Source of the DNA: Ralstonia wenshanensis
GTDB taxonomy: Bacteria > Pseudomonadota > Gammaproteobacteria > Burkholderiales > Burkholderiaceae
Length of the DNA stretch: 64,000 nt
Assembly: GCF_021173085.1 (NCBI RefSeq)
Contig: NZ_CP076412.1
Location: 1-64,000, forward strand
Direction of reading: 5' to 3'
Below are positions 36,567-44,410 of this stretch, in pieces. The position numbers and the translations under genes are program-made. The notes under the pieces were generated by a model, which was given only the letters and a program-made list of their open reading frames with translations, searched no databases and had not been told where the DNA came from. How positions within the stretch are numbered: position 1 is the stretch's first letter; each line of letters begins with the position of its first letter.

Positions 36567-39500
36567 TGCGCCGTCCCTCCTTGCTCTTCCGTGATGCTGT
36601 GGCGTGCGGCCTGCGTTGACACGGCCGCTTGCGCCGCAGGCGGCGTGCCTGCGGGCGCTGCCGGGGCGGGCGGGGTCAGTGTGTTCTGCGGTGCCGATGC
36701 ATCGGCAATCGACGTCGGCAGGCGCAGGCCGCGCAGGCCCTGGCCTTGCGGCGAATCCGATGCCGTCGTGCCGCCAGTCTGCGGGCTGCTGATGATGCGC
36801 AGGCTGATCGATACCGTCAGGTTGTCCTTCGTCCAGGACAGATCGAACGCGCCATCCGGACGACGCTTGCGTTGCGCCGTGGCAATCAGTCGCTCCAGGC
36901 CAAAGCGGCCGGGCTCGTTGAGCAGCTCGACGGTGCGGCCGTCAAACGAGGTGGCCGTCACGCGCGCACCCGGCGTGCCTTGCGGATTCGGCCACACGAA
37001 GTTGGCCCACTGCGGCGGCGTGTTGCGATAGCGCAGTTGCTGTCCGTCGATCTCGATCGTGTACTCGGTCGCGCCTTGCGACGGCACCGGCAGGATCTGG
37101 AACACCGTCTGCGGTGCTGCGGCTGCTGCACCGCCTGCACCTCCGGCCGCACCGCCCGTGAGTGGCGCGATCCAGCGCGTGAAGCCCGTGGTGAACTCTG
37201 GCACAAACGCGATGCCCAGGTCGCCCCAGGTGCGGGAGGCGATCATGTCGCCACGGCGCACCGACAGCGGACCGATCGTCGTGCTGGCGAACTTGGCAAT
37301 CGCGCCATCCGGGCCGAACACCTGGCCGATCTCGGCCGCGCTGGCCTCGATCTTGGCGTTGGGCGCAAACGGGTACTTGTCAGCCAGCGTGGTGGCAAAC
37401 GGCTGATACACCTGCGCGTTCCACACCTTGTTGACTTCGGTCGTCGCCGGGCGGATCGCCACCGCGTAGGACTGCAGCAGCGGGCGCACCAGCAGCGGAC
37501 GCAGCGTTGCGCGCTCACTGTCGGTCATGCCGGTCAGCATTTGCTCATCCACGTACTTGAGCGTGTCGGCCAGTTCGGAGCCGTTTCCGTCCAGTGTCTG
37601 CTGCATCAACTGGCGTGCGCCTGGCCCCGGGTCGCCCTGGTTCTTGATCTGGTTGAAGCGCGTGCGCACCTTGGAGAGCGAATCCATATAACCGCGCAGC
37701 AGCGATTTGTCGTCGCGCATGACCACTACGCGTGCGAGCCCCGAGAACTCCTTGCCAACCGGGCCCATCGGGATGGCGCCGGCTTCAGCAGTGCCACCCA
37801 CGTCCACGTTGACGTTCACCTGCGACGGCGTCTGGCGCGCGAACAACTGCTTGAACCAGCCCAGCACGCCCGTCTTGGCCTGCTTCAGGCCGGCGTTGAA
37901 CATCGACGGGTTGTCCCACGACGTCTGCTCGTACGCGGTGTCGAGCACCTTGCGGATCGGCGAGTTGGTCGGATCGCCCAGCAGGTTCATGCCGGTGACG
38001 GCCTGATCGAAGCTGGTGAAATCCTGGATCGCCACGCCCTGCATGAAGCGTTGCCATTCGCGCGCGTATTCGGTCTTGTACATCGTGACCAGCGCCTTCT
38101 GGATTTGCTCGGGGCTGCCTTCCAGCGTGAGGTCGTCGCGTGCGGCGACGTTCAACACCCAATCCTTGGTCTGCAGTTCCTTGTTGGCAGCTTCCTTGAT
38201 GGCGGACTGCACATAGCCGAACCACGCTTCCTTGGTGAACGTGCCGGGCACGGCGTAGCTGCCAGCAACCAGGCCTGCACCGGTGTCACCAACGATGCGT
38301 GCGACCGTCATCGGGGCGTAGCGCGTGGACGCGCGGGCCTTGATCTCGGCGTATGCGCGTTCGCGTGCGGGCATGCCGCGCACCACGCGGCGCAGGTTCT
38401 CACGCGTCTGGTCGACCAGCGAGAGGTTGGCTTCCAGCAGCGGCCAGTTGTCGTCGTTCACGCGGGCGAGGAAGAACGACAGGTTGCGCTCCGCCGAGCG
38501 GATCATCTGCTCGCGGGGCATGTTGCCCCGGTTGTCTTCCAGCCAGCCGCGCCAGAAGCGTGTGATCTGATCGGTCAGGTGCGCGACTTCCACGTGACGC
38601 TTGTCCGATAGCATCAGGTAGGTCTTGAGCGCGTTGTAGCCGTCTTCCACGTTCGTGGGGGAGGCATCGGTGTAACGCTTGGCTCCAGTTGAAGCTGTGG
38701 CCTGGTTTGGTGCAGCAGGCGCATTGGCGGCCGCGCCCGAGGCACCTGAGACACCCGACGCACCACCCATGGTGGCGGTGGCTGTCGTCACGGACGTGGT
38801 CATCACTGCACCGGTTTCGGGCGGCCGCACCATCGGGGCCAGCTGATCCGGATGCGCGTTCACTTCGGCCAGGAAGGTCTCGATTGCACCGCCCACCGGC
38901 TTGAGCATGACCTGGCGCAGGCCGTTGTAGTACTCGTCGAGCAGCTTGTGCTGCAGCGTGTCGCCCTGGTACAGACCCAGCGACAGCGCCAGCGGGTGGT
39001 CATTGCGATACCGGTCGAGCTGTTCGATACGGTCCTGCAGGATGTCGAGTGCCTCCAGGCGGGCCTGCAGGTCTGCCCGGTTCTGCTGCATCTTGACGAT
39101 CTTGTCGAGGTCGGCCTGCACGTTGGCAGTGAGCGTGCGGTTGCCCATGTACGACCACGTCCAGCCGCCGAGCATCACGCCCAGCGCCAGCACCAGCGCA
39201 AAGAACGTGGCGATGCGCAGTCGCGTCTTGGCGGGGCTGGCGAATTGCCGCACCGTCTGCTTGTCGGCAAAGATTACCTTCGAGAACAGGTCGCGCAGGA
39301 AGAAGCCGTTCTTGGAGAACACTTCGCGGGTGCGCGCGGCGCCGTCGGTCGACAGGCCGAAGCGGCGCGCAATGCGCTCGGCCGACACGCTGTTGGTGGC
39401 GCCTTCCTGCAGCGCGCTGGTGAAGTAGAAGCCACGGAACACCGGCTTGTATTGGAACGGGTTCTCATCGAACAGCGTCATCAGGAACGCACGCAGCGTC

Positions 39501-40522
39501 GGCTTGATCGATGCAAATTCCAGCGGGAAGCTGAGCAGCCCCGGCGAGAGCTTGTTGTTCCGGTGCAGCGCGATCTGCGCCACGCTGATCTCCTTCAGCC
39601 CGTCGCACAGCTCGTCAAAGCGCTGGTCGAACACGGCCGCCACGTCCGGCTTTGAATCCGGCTCGAAGGGCAGGGTGGCGCCCCAGACGCGGTCGCGCTC
39701 CTGCTTCTCGCTGTCGCCAAAGAATTCGGTAAAGCCGGTGATCAGGTCGGCCTTGGTGAACATCACGTACACCGGGGCAAACACTTCTAGGCGTTCGGTC
39801 AGTTCCTGCACGCGCTGGCGCAGGTTCTTGGCCAGGTTGATGGCGAATTCGGGGCGATTTTGCGTGAGTTCGGACACGCTCACCGTGACGACGATGCCGT
39901 TGATGGGTGCCTTGGGGCGATAGCGCTTGAGCAGGTCCAGAAAGCCGAGCCACTCGCGGCGGTCTTCTTCGTGCACCGAGTAGCGGCCGGCCGTGTCGAG
40001 CAGGATGCCTTCGGTGGTGAAGAACCAGTCGCAGTTACGCGTGCCGCCGATGCCCTGGATGACGGCACCGCCCTTGTCGGCAAACGGAAACTGCAGGCCG
40101 GAGTTCAACACGGCCGTGCTCTTGCCCGCCGCCGGGTTGCCGATCACGATGTACCAGGGCAGCTCGTACAGCGCTGCGCTGCCTGACATCTGTCCGAGCT
40201 TGGAGCGCTTGATGGTCTTGACGGCCTCGGCCAGGCGCACGCGCAGGGCTTCCACTTCTTCACGCTTGTCTGGCGTGGCGGCCTTGTCGGTGGCGGCTTG
40301 TTCGAGCACGCCCTCCAGCTTGTTGCTGGCCTGACGCGCACGCCAGCGCTTCCACAGATACGTCAGCAGCCACAGTGCGAGCAGTACGCCTAGCGCGACG
40401 CCGACCCAGACCAGGCCAACCTCAAAGGTCTGCGCCATCAGGAGCAGGAAGATGGTCAGCACGATCACGCCAAGAATGGACAGCGTGCGTGAGTTGGTCA
40501 GGAAGTTCAGGAAGCGTTGCAT
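36563..40522 (-). CDS. tssM: T6SS membrane-complex protein TssM (IcmF family)
   Basis: 1319 aa, full length. TssM spans the inner membrane and periplasm to contact TssJ, forming the channel scaffold. Layout: two transmembrane segments (about 15-32 and 35-55), a cytoplasmic NTPase-like domain with Walker A GNPAAGKST (128-136) and the DWFFTTEGILLDTAGRYS stretch, a third transmembrane segment (about 437-457), then a long periplasmic part. The C-terminal 60 residues are Pro/Ala-rich. The Walker A is intact. It lies 52 bp after the thiolase-like gene and overlaps tagF. Confidence 0.98.
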   Translation of the reverse strand: MQRFLNFLTNSRTLSILGVIVLTIFLLLMAQTFEVGLVWVGVALGVLLALWLLTYLWKRWRARQASNKLEGVLEQAATDKAATPDKREEVEALRVRLAEAVKTIKRSKLGQMSGSAALYELPWYIVIGNPAAGKSTAVLNSGLQFPFADKGGAVIQGIGGTRNCDWFFTTEGILLDTAGRYSVHEEDRREWLGFLDLLKRYRPKAPINGIVVTVSVSELTQNRPEFAINLAKNLRQRVQELTERLEVFAPVYVMFTKADLITGFTEFFGDSEKQERDRVWGATLPFEPDSKPDVAAVFDQRFDELCDGLKEISVAQIALHRNNKLSPGLLSFPLEFASIKPTLRAFLMTLFDENPFQYKPVFRGFYFTSALQEGATNSVSAERIARRFGLSTDGAARTREVFSKNGFFLRDLFSKVIFADKQTVRQFASPAKTRLRIATFFALVLALGVMLGGWTWSYMGNRTLTANVQADLDKIVKMQQNRADLQARLEALDILQDRIEQLDRYRNDHPLALSLGLYQGDTLQHKLLDEYYNGLRQVMLKPVGGAIETFLAEVNAHPDQLAPMVRPPETGAVMTTSVTTATATMGGASGVSGASGAAANAPAAPNQATASTGAKRYTDASPTNVEDGYNALKTYLMLSDKRHVEVAHLTDQITRFWRGWLEDNRGNMPREQMIRSAERNLSFFLARVNDDNWPLLEANLSLVDQTRENLRRVVRGMPARERAYAEIKARASTRYAPMTVARIVGDTGAGLVAGSYAVPGTFTKEAWFGYVQSAIKEAANKELQTKDWVLNVAARDDLTLEGSPEQIQKALVTMYKTEYAREWQRFMQGVAIQDFTSFDQAVTGMNLLGDPTNSPIRKVLDTAYEQTSWDNPSMFNAGLKQAKTGVLGWFKQLFARQTPSQVNVNVDVGGTAEAGAIPMGPVGKEFSGLARVVVMRDDKSLLRGYMDSLSKVRTRFNQIKNQGDPGPGARQLMQQTLDGNGSELADTLKYVDEQMLTGMTDSERATLRPLLVRPLLQSYAVAIRPATTEVNKVWNAQVYQPFATTLADKYPFAPNAKIEASAAEIGQVFGPDGAIAKFASTTIGPLSVRRGDMIASRTWGDLGIAFVPEFTTGFTRWIAPLTGGAAGGAGGAAAAAPQTVFQILPVPSQGATEYTIEIDGQQLRYRNTPPQWANFVWPNPQGTPGARVTATSFDGRTVELLNEPGRFGLERLIATAQRKRRPDGAFDLSWTKDNLTVSISLRIISSPQTGGTTASDSPQGQGLRGLRLPTSIADASAPQNTLTPPAPAAPAGTPPAAQAAVSTQAARHSITEEQGGTAQ

Positions 40523-40574
40523 GTTGCCTTCGGCTCGGGAACAGACAGAATCGGAATCGAAATCAGGAACGAGG

Positions 40575-42059
40575 TCACGTCAGGCTTGGCACCACCGCGA
40601 TGGCGCCGCGCTGCTGGATGTCGTTGGCGGTAATGGCCAGCACCGGCTTGCCGGTCTGCTGGCTCAACTGGTGCGCCACCACCACCGAGAGCAGCGGGCC
40701 CGCGGCGCCCACATAGCCGCAGGGTGTGCCAATCGGCAGCAGATCTGCCGCCAGGTCGAGCGCTGGAAAACGTTCGGAAAACACGCGTGCCACCTCGACG
40801 GTGCGCACGGGGTGCATGCCAGTGTCTGAGACAACGCCGGCAATGGTGATCGCCTCGGCAGCCGAATCGCCCTCGGCAGTTTCTGCGTTCTCGGCGGGCG
40901 CGGCGTCCTGCTTGGCCTTGACCGGTGTGGCGGCCAAGGTATCGAGCACGTGGCCCACGGCATCGCCCAGCGCCTGCAGTTGCGGCAGGCCGCGATCGGG
41001 CGTCGGCGATTCAAGCCGCGCCACGCCGGCGCGCGTGATCGTGAACGGCTCCGATGCAGCGGCTTCGCCTTCCAGCGCCGGCGGTAGCAGGCCTTGCGCC
41101 ATGGCCGGCCCACACAGCAGCACGCCCGCAGCGGCTTCGCCCGGCACGCGGCCGTGTTGGCGATTGGCTTCGAACAATTGCTCGTGCTGCATCAGTTGCT
41201 CAACAGCGCTTGGGCCGACCAGCGAATCCGCCACCACCACCATGCGCAGCACGCGCTCGTCACTGGCGCGATTAACGCCTTGCGTGGCGCGATCGAGCAG
41301 CAGCAGCGCGTCGGCATCGCCCTTGGCTGTGATGGGCTCCAGCGTCAGTCGGTCTGCGGGCCAGATCAACGCGATGCGTTGGCGCAGCCACCCATCGGCG
41401 GCGGCTTGATGCTGCGGTGTCCACTCGCGCGGGAGCAGGGCGGTGATGATCAGTCGCGTGCTTTCCGGGACGGTCGATTCCGGAACCTGTGCCACGGCAT
41501 GTGCGGCCAGCTCTTCGGCTACCTGGCCAGCGAGCGAGAGGGCGCGCAGGCGTTCGTCCAGCCAGTCGACATCCGGATGATGCTCGGCCAGCTCGGCGCG
41601 CAGGTCTTCGATGTTGATGCCTTCCACTTGCGCTGCAAAGATCGGCTGGCCGAAGCCCTGGACATCGGTCAGGCCCGGTTGCGTGTTGGCTTGCACTGCG
41701 TCCACCACCGATGCCGCATCACTGCCTGCAGGCGCGCGCAGAGCGCTGGCCAGCAGCACGGCGCGCCATTGGCGCGTGGCGTCTTGCGGGTCTGCGGCTT
41801 TGGCGTCGGTGCCTGCGGCGGCCGGCGTGGCGGCAGCCAGCTCGCGGCCCGCGACCACATTGGAGCGGATGCCATCCAGCGCGCGCTTGATGACCCAATA
41901 GCCGACGATCATGCCGACCGGCAGCAACAGCAGGTAGGTGAGGATGTCGCCTGTGGTCGGCATGCGGTTGACGGACTGCCACCACACAATGACGGCAATC
42001 CACACCACCACGAAGACAGCGAGCAGCGTCAGCCCGGACCGGAAGAGTCTTGCAACCAT
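40575..42059 (-). CDS. Membrane-anchored protein with ketoacyl-synthase (thiolase-fold)-like motifs
   Basis: 494 aa. Two transmembrane segments (about 8-27 and 36-57) are followed by a large soluble region. Residues about 270-316 (MVVVADSLVGPSAVEQL, then GRVPGEAAAGVLLC) match the pattern around the 'GRxxPGEAAA' stretch of beta-ketoacyl synthases, and about 411-462 (SDTG, then LLPIGTPCGYVGAAGPLLS) resembles the C-terminal KAS segment. I see no active-site Cys in a KAS context, so it may be a non-catalytic relative. It lies between PAAR and tssM, 11 bp and 52 bp away, so it is likely expressed with them. Role in secretion unknown. Confidence 0.65.
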   Translation of the reverse strand: MVARLFRSGLTLLAVFVVVWIAVIVWWQSVNRMPTTGDILTYLLLLPVGMIVGYWVIKRALDGIRSNVVAGRELAAATPAAAGTDAKAADPQDATRQWRAVLLASALRAPAGSDAASVVDAVQANTQPGLTDVQGFGQPIFAAQVEGINIEDLRAELAEHHPDVDWLDERLRALSLAGQVAEELAAHAVAQVPESTVPESTRLIITALLPREWTPQHQAAADGWLRQRIALIWPADRLTLEPITAKGDADALLLLDRATQGVNRASDERVLRMVVVADSLVGPSAVEQLMQHEQLFEANRQHGRVPGEAAAGVLLCGPAMAQGLLPPALEGEAAASEPFTITRAGVARLESPTPDRGLPQLQALGDAVGHVLDTLAATPVKAKQDAAPAENAETAEGDSAAEAITIAGVVSDTGMHPVRTVEVARVFSERFPALDLAADLLPIGTPCGYVGAAGPLLSVVVAHQLSQQTGKPVLAITANDIQQRGAIAVVPSLT

Positions 42060-42070
42060 GTCGTGCGCGT

Positions 42071-42340
42071 TCAGATGCTGCCGGTGTTGCCCTGGCTGGA
42101 CAGGAGCGTGGCGCCGCAGGCGGTTTTATCGCCATGGCGCGCCGCCTGCTTGCCGTCGATGATGACGTTCGGGTCGCCCGTCACGATGACGGTCGTGCCG
42201 CCGTGGCCGTTCCGCGGGCAGGTCACCTTGTCGCCCACGCAGGCGATGCCCTTGCCGCCGGTGCTTGTGTTGCCCGATGCGGTGATCACCACGCCGCCGT
42301 GGTCGGTCTTGTCACCCAGCAGGATGAAGGGCCGTGTCAT
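42071..42340 (-). CDS. PAAR-domain spike-tip protein
   Basis: 89 aa, a single PAAR domain with no toxin extension. PAAR proteins cap the VgrG trimer with a sharp Zn-bound cone. Seen: MTRPFILLGDKTDHGGVV, GIACVGDKVTCP, VIVTGDPNVIIDGKQAARHG and the Cys in KTACGA. Being an orphan PAAR in a core block, it could serve all three VgrG proteins. Second gene of the block, 25 bp after tagX. Confidence 0.95.
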   Translation of the reverse strand: MTRPFILLGDKTDHGGVVITASGNTSTGGKGIACVGDKVTCPRNGHGGTTVIVTGDPNVIIDGKQAARHGDKTACGATLLSSQGNTGSI

Positions 42341-42365
42341 TGCATGCTCCCCATGTGTCCTATCG

Positions 42366-43223
42366 TCATTGCCTTGGTGCGGGCTGCTTGCCGAGCACGC
42401 CCTTGCGGCGCAGCTCGACGTGGCCCAGATCCATCATCTTCCAGCGGCCGCCCCATACCAGGCCGACCGATTCCGCCGTCTGGCCGTACAGCTCGTAGCC
42501 GCGCATTGCCCACGGGTCCTTTTCGCTGATGACCAGCTTGCCGTCGCGGAAGAACGCGCTGTCCGCCGCCAGGCCGTACTGGTGATAGCTCTGGAACGCC
42601 GTGGCCTGCGTGACATTGCTGCCCATCGCCGCCAGCTTCACTTGCCGCTCGGGGCTTCGGTAGCCTTCGAGCAGCGCCATCTCGTATCCGTGTTCGTCGC
42701 GCATGATCTTGTAGACAAGCAGCAAACGCTGGCGGAAGTCTGCGTCGAGCAGGTTCCAGTCGCGGCTCGCATCGCGGATGGCCGGACGGATCTGCTCGAC
42801 TTCACGCGTGGTGAACACCTCGGGCGGCAAGGGCGGCGGCGGGACCAGCCGTTCGCCATTGAGCAGCGCCGAGATGTGCGGATCCGGTTCGCGCACCTGG
42901 TCGTCATCGAACTCGAACGACTGCTGCTCGCGAAGCGCCAGCGCCAGCATGGGCGGCACCGACAGCACACCCAGTGCACCGAGCAGCAACATCCGCCGCC
43001 GCACCACGAACTGCTTGAACGCCGATACCCCTGACGTTGCGTTGTCCACCGACTCGCGCAACGACCCTGCCGAGCGCGCGCCCACCACCGCCGCCCCCGT
43101 GCTCAAGCGCCGCCACTGGGCACGCAGTAACGCCGCGCAGCGCTGCCGTACCGACGGCAGCAGCAGCACGGCAGCCACCACCACCATGGCAACGAAGTAG
43201 AGAACAAGAGCGAGAAAAACCAT
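42366..43223 (-). CDS. tagX: Membrane-anchored M15-family peptidase, TagX-like (L,D-endopeptidase)
   Basis: 285 aa. Two transmembrane segments (about 2-22 and 78-98) place the C-terminal domain in the periplasm. Residues about 135-275 form an M15/VanY-like domain with ALLEGYRSPERQ, SYHQYGLAADSAF (His214, Asp221) and MDLGHVEL (His268), the expected Zn ligands. TagX of Acinetobacter cleaves peptidoglycan cross-bridges or stems and is needed for T6SS assembly through the cell wall. First gene of the minus-strand block that holds PAAR and tssM; promoter-like sequence and repeats lie just upstream. Confidence 0.88.
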   Translation of the reverse strand: MVFLALVLYFVAMVVVAAVLLLPSVRQRCAALLRAQWRRLSTGAAVVGARSAGSLRESVDNATSGVSAFKQFVVRRRMLLLGALGVLSVPPMLALALREQQSFEFDDDQVREPDPHISALLNGERLVPPPPLPPEVFTTREVEQIRPAIRDASRDWNLLDADFRQRLLLVYKIMRDEHGYEMALLEGYRSPERQVKLAAMGSNVTQATAFQSYHQYGLAADSAFFRDGKLVISEKDPWAMRGYELYGQTAESVGLVWGGRWKMMDLGHVELRRKGVLGKQPAPRQ

Positions 43224-43265
43224 ACCGACCTGCGGAGCGTGGGCGCCTACGTCAATTCATCCAGA

Positions 43266-43351
43266 TTTATATCTGTATTTACAAGTCTAAATTATTAATA
43301 AACGGTAATAATCGGGCGCTCGTTACGCAGAAATATTAAGAAACGATAAAG
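43266..43351 (-). promoter_or_regulatory. Promoter region of the tagX-tssM block with two T6SS repeat copies
   Basis: On the minus strand, TATAAA (43271-43266) could be a -10 box with a start near 43259, 36 nt before tagX; no good -35 is present. Two copies of the repeat seen upstream of the tssB block lie on this strand: 43310-43292 (16 of 19 bases match copy 2 there) and 43351-43333 (14 of 19, with 12 in a row). The nearer copy is centred around -42, where class II activators bind. The 43224-43484 intergenic stretch is AT-rich and contains no gene. Confidence 0.5.
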
Positions 43352-43377
43352 AAAATACCGCAACCTACGTCAATCAT

Positions 43378-43406
43378 TTGTCTTTCAGCAAGGCCAGACT
43401 TAGAAT
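43378..43406 (+). promoter_or_regulatory. Sigma-70-like promoter for the 43485 gene
   Basis: TTGTCT (43378-43383), a 17-bp spacer, TAGAAT (43401-43406), facing the plus-strand effector island. Start expected near 43413, leaving a leader of about 70 nt. Assigned by eye. Confidence 0.45.
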
Positions 43407-43484
43407 CAGCAGCCACCACCGGAATCGGCGGTTGTTTGTAATCCATACGTTCGCCGCGCATTCTATTTCAATTCTGGACCCGTG

Positions 43485-44261
43485 ATGAGTAATAACGGCG
43501 ATTTGAAACAAGAAGGGCCTCCAACGCTCTTCAATTCTGAATCCGAGACCGATGAGGCCGGGCATACGCGCATTCTGGCGAGCCTGGAAGGCCGCGTCGC
43601 GGCCAGCGGCAAGGGACCGAAAAAGTCGGGGCAGCGCTATGGCGTTGCAGCGGCGGTTGTGGTGCTCGCCGCCGGTATTGGCGCATGGATCATGCTGAAT
43701 CCGAGCGGCGAATCCGCGCCCGCCCAGGTGGCAGAACAACCCGCGCCGGCGGCCGCCCAATCGCCGGCAGCCACGCAGGCAGCGGCGCCGGAAGCCGCTC
43801 ACACGGCCACTGCGGCCACTGCGGCGCCTGTCGCTTCCGCAAGCGAGCCCGTGGCGGAAGTGCAAGCCGCTACCATCGTCAACGTTCCGCCGGGCGAAGA
43901 GCACGCAAGCGAAAAGAGCGAGAAGAGCGATAACGCGTCGGTTGCCAGCGCGCCCGCCAAGGAGGCGCATGATGAGGCGCCGGCGGCGCATTCCGTGGCG
44001 GTAAAGTCTGCCAGCCCCACGGCGGATACCGACGAAGGCAAAACGGCAACCGCCAAGCTGGTGGCCAAATCGACCAATACGCCATTTAAGGCGCTGCAGC
44101 AGCCAACAAAGCCGAAGGCGCACTCAACTGCCAAAGCCGCCAAGAACCGAAAGGGTACATTGGCGCCTGATGATCCTGACGCTGATCTGCTGGCCGCTTT
44201 GCTTGCGCCGCAGAATGCTGCCAATAAGCCCGCCAATTCACCCACTTTCAAAGGGCAATAG
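43485..44261 (+). CDS. Single-span Ala/Pro-rich membrane protein of unknown function
   Basis: 258 aa from the ATG at 43485 (a GTG at 43482 precedes it). A cytoplasmic N-terminus of about 50 residues is followed by one transmembrane segment (YGVAAAVVVLAAGIGAWIML), then about 190 residues of low-complexity Ala, Pro, Glu, Lys and Thr, typical of a periplasm-spanning linker. It ends with a basic stretch and the short motif DADLLAALLA near residue 235. No enzyme motif. It begins the plus-strand island that carries the third vgrG and is divergent from tagX, sharing the regulatory region. Confidence 0.7.
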   Translation: MSNNGDLKQEGPPTLFNSESETDEAGHTRILASLEGRVAASGKGPKKSGQRYGVAAAVVVLAAGIGAWIMLNPSGESAPAQVAEQPAPAAAQSPAATQAAAPEAAHTATAATAAPVASASEPVAEVQAATIVNVPPGEEHASEKSEKSDNASVASAPAKEAHDEAPAAHSVAVKSASPTADTDEGKTATAKLVAKSTNTPFKALQQPTKPKAHSTAKAAKNRKGTLAPDDPDADLLAALLAPQNAANKPANSPTFKGQ

Positions 44262-44272
44262 CCGCCAGGCTG

Positions 44273-44298
44273 CCCGGTTGATTGTTTTTGCAACCGGG
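44273..44298 (+). terminator. Inverted repeat, possible terminator after the 43485 gene
   Basis: Arms CCCGGTTG (44273-44280) and CAACCGGG (44291-44298), with a 10-nt T-rich loop, 11 bp after the stop codon. There is no T-run after the right arm, so it may be a weak or Rho-dependent terminator, or serve RNA stability. The 149-bp gap up to vgrG holds nothing else I can support. Confidence 0.4.
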
Positions 44299-44410
44299 TG
44301 ATTGAGCGGAGGCGGCTGCGATGTTCGACATTGCGCTGCCTTGTAAATGCCCGCGCTGGTTTCACGAAATCGCCCCGTGATACGCCACGCGTTGCAGCAT
44401 CGGACAGCGA

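Noticed and set aside
36629-38611. Plus-strand open frame of 660 codons opposite tssM
   Set aside because: Shadow frame with no start signal or domain.
41094-43034. Plus-strand open frame of 646 codons opposite the thiolase-like gene, PAAR and tagX
   Set aside because: It spans three real genes on the other strand and has shadow-like composition.
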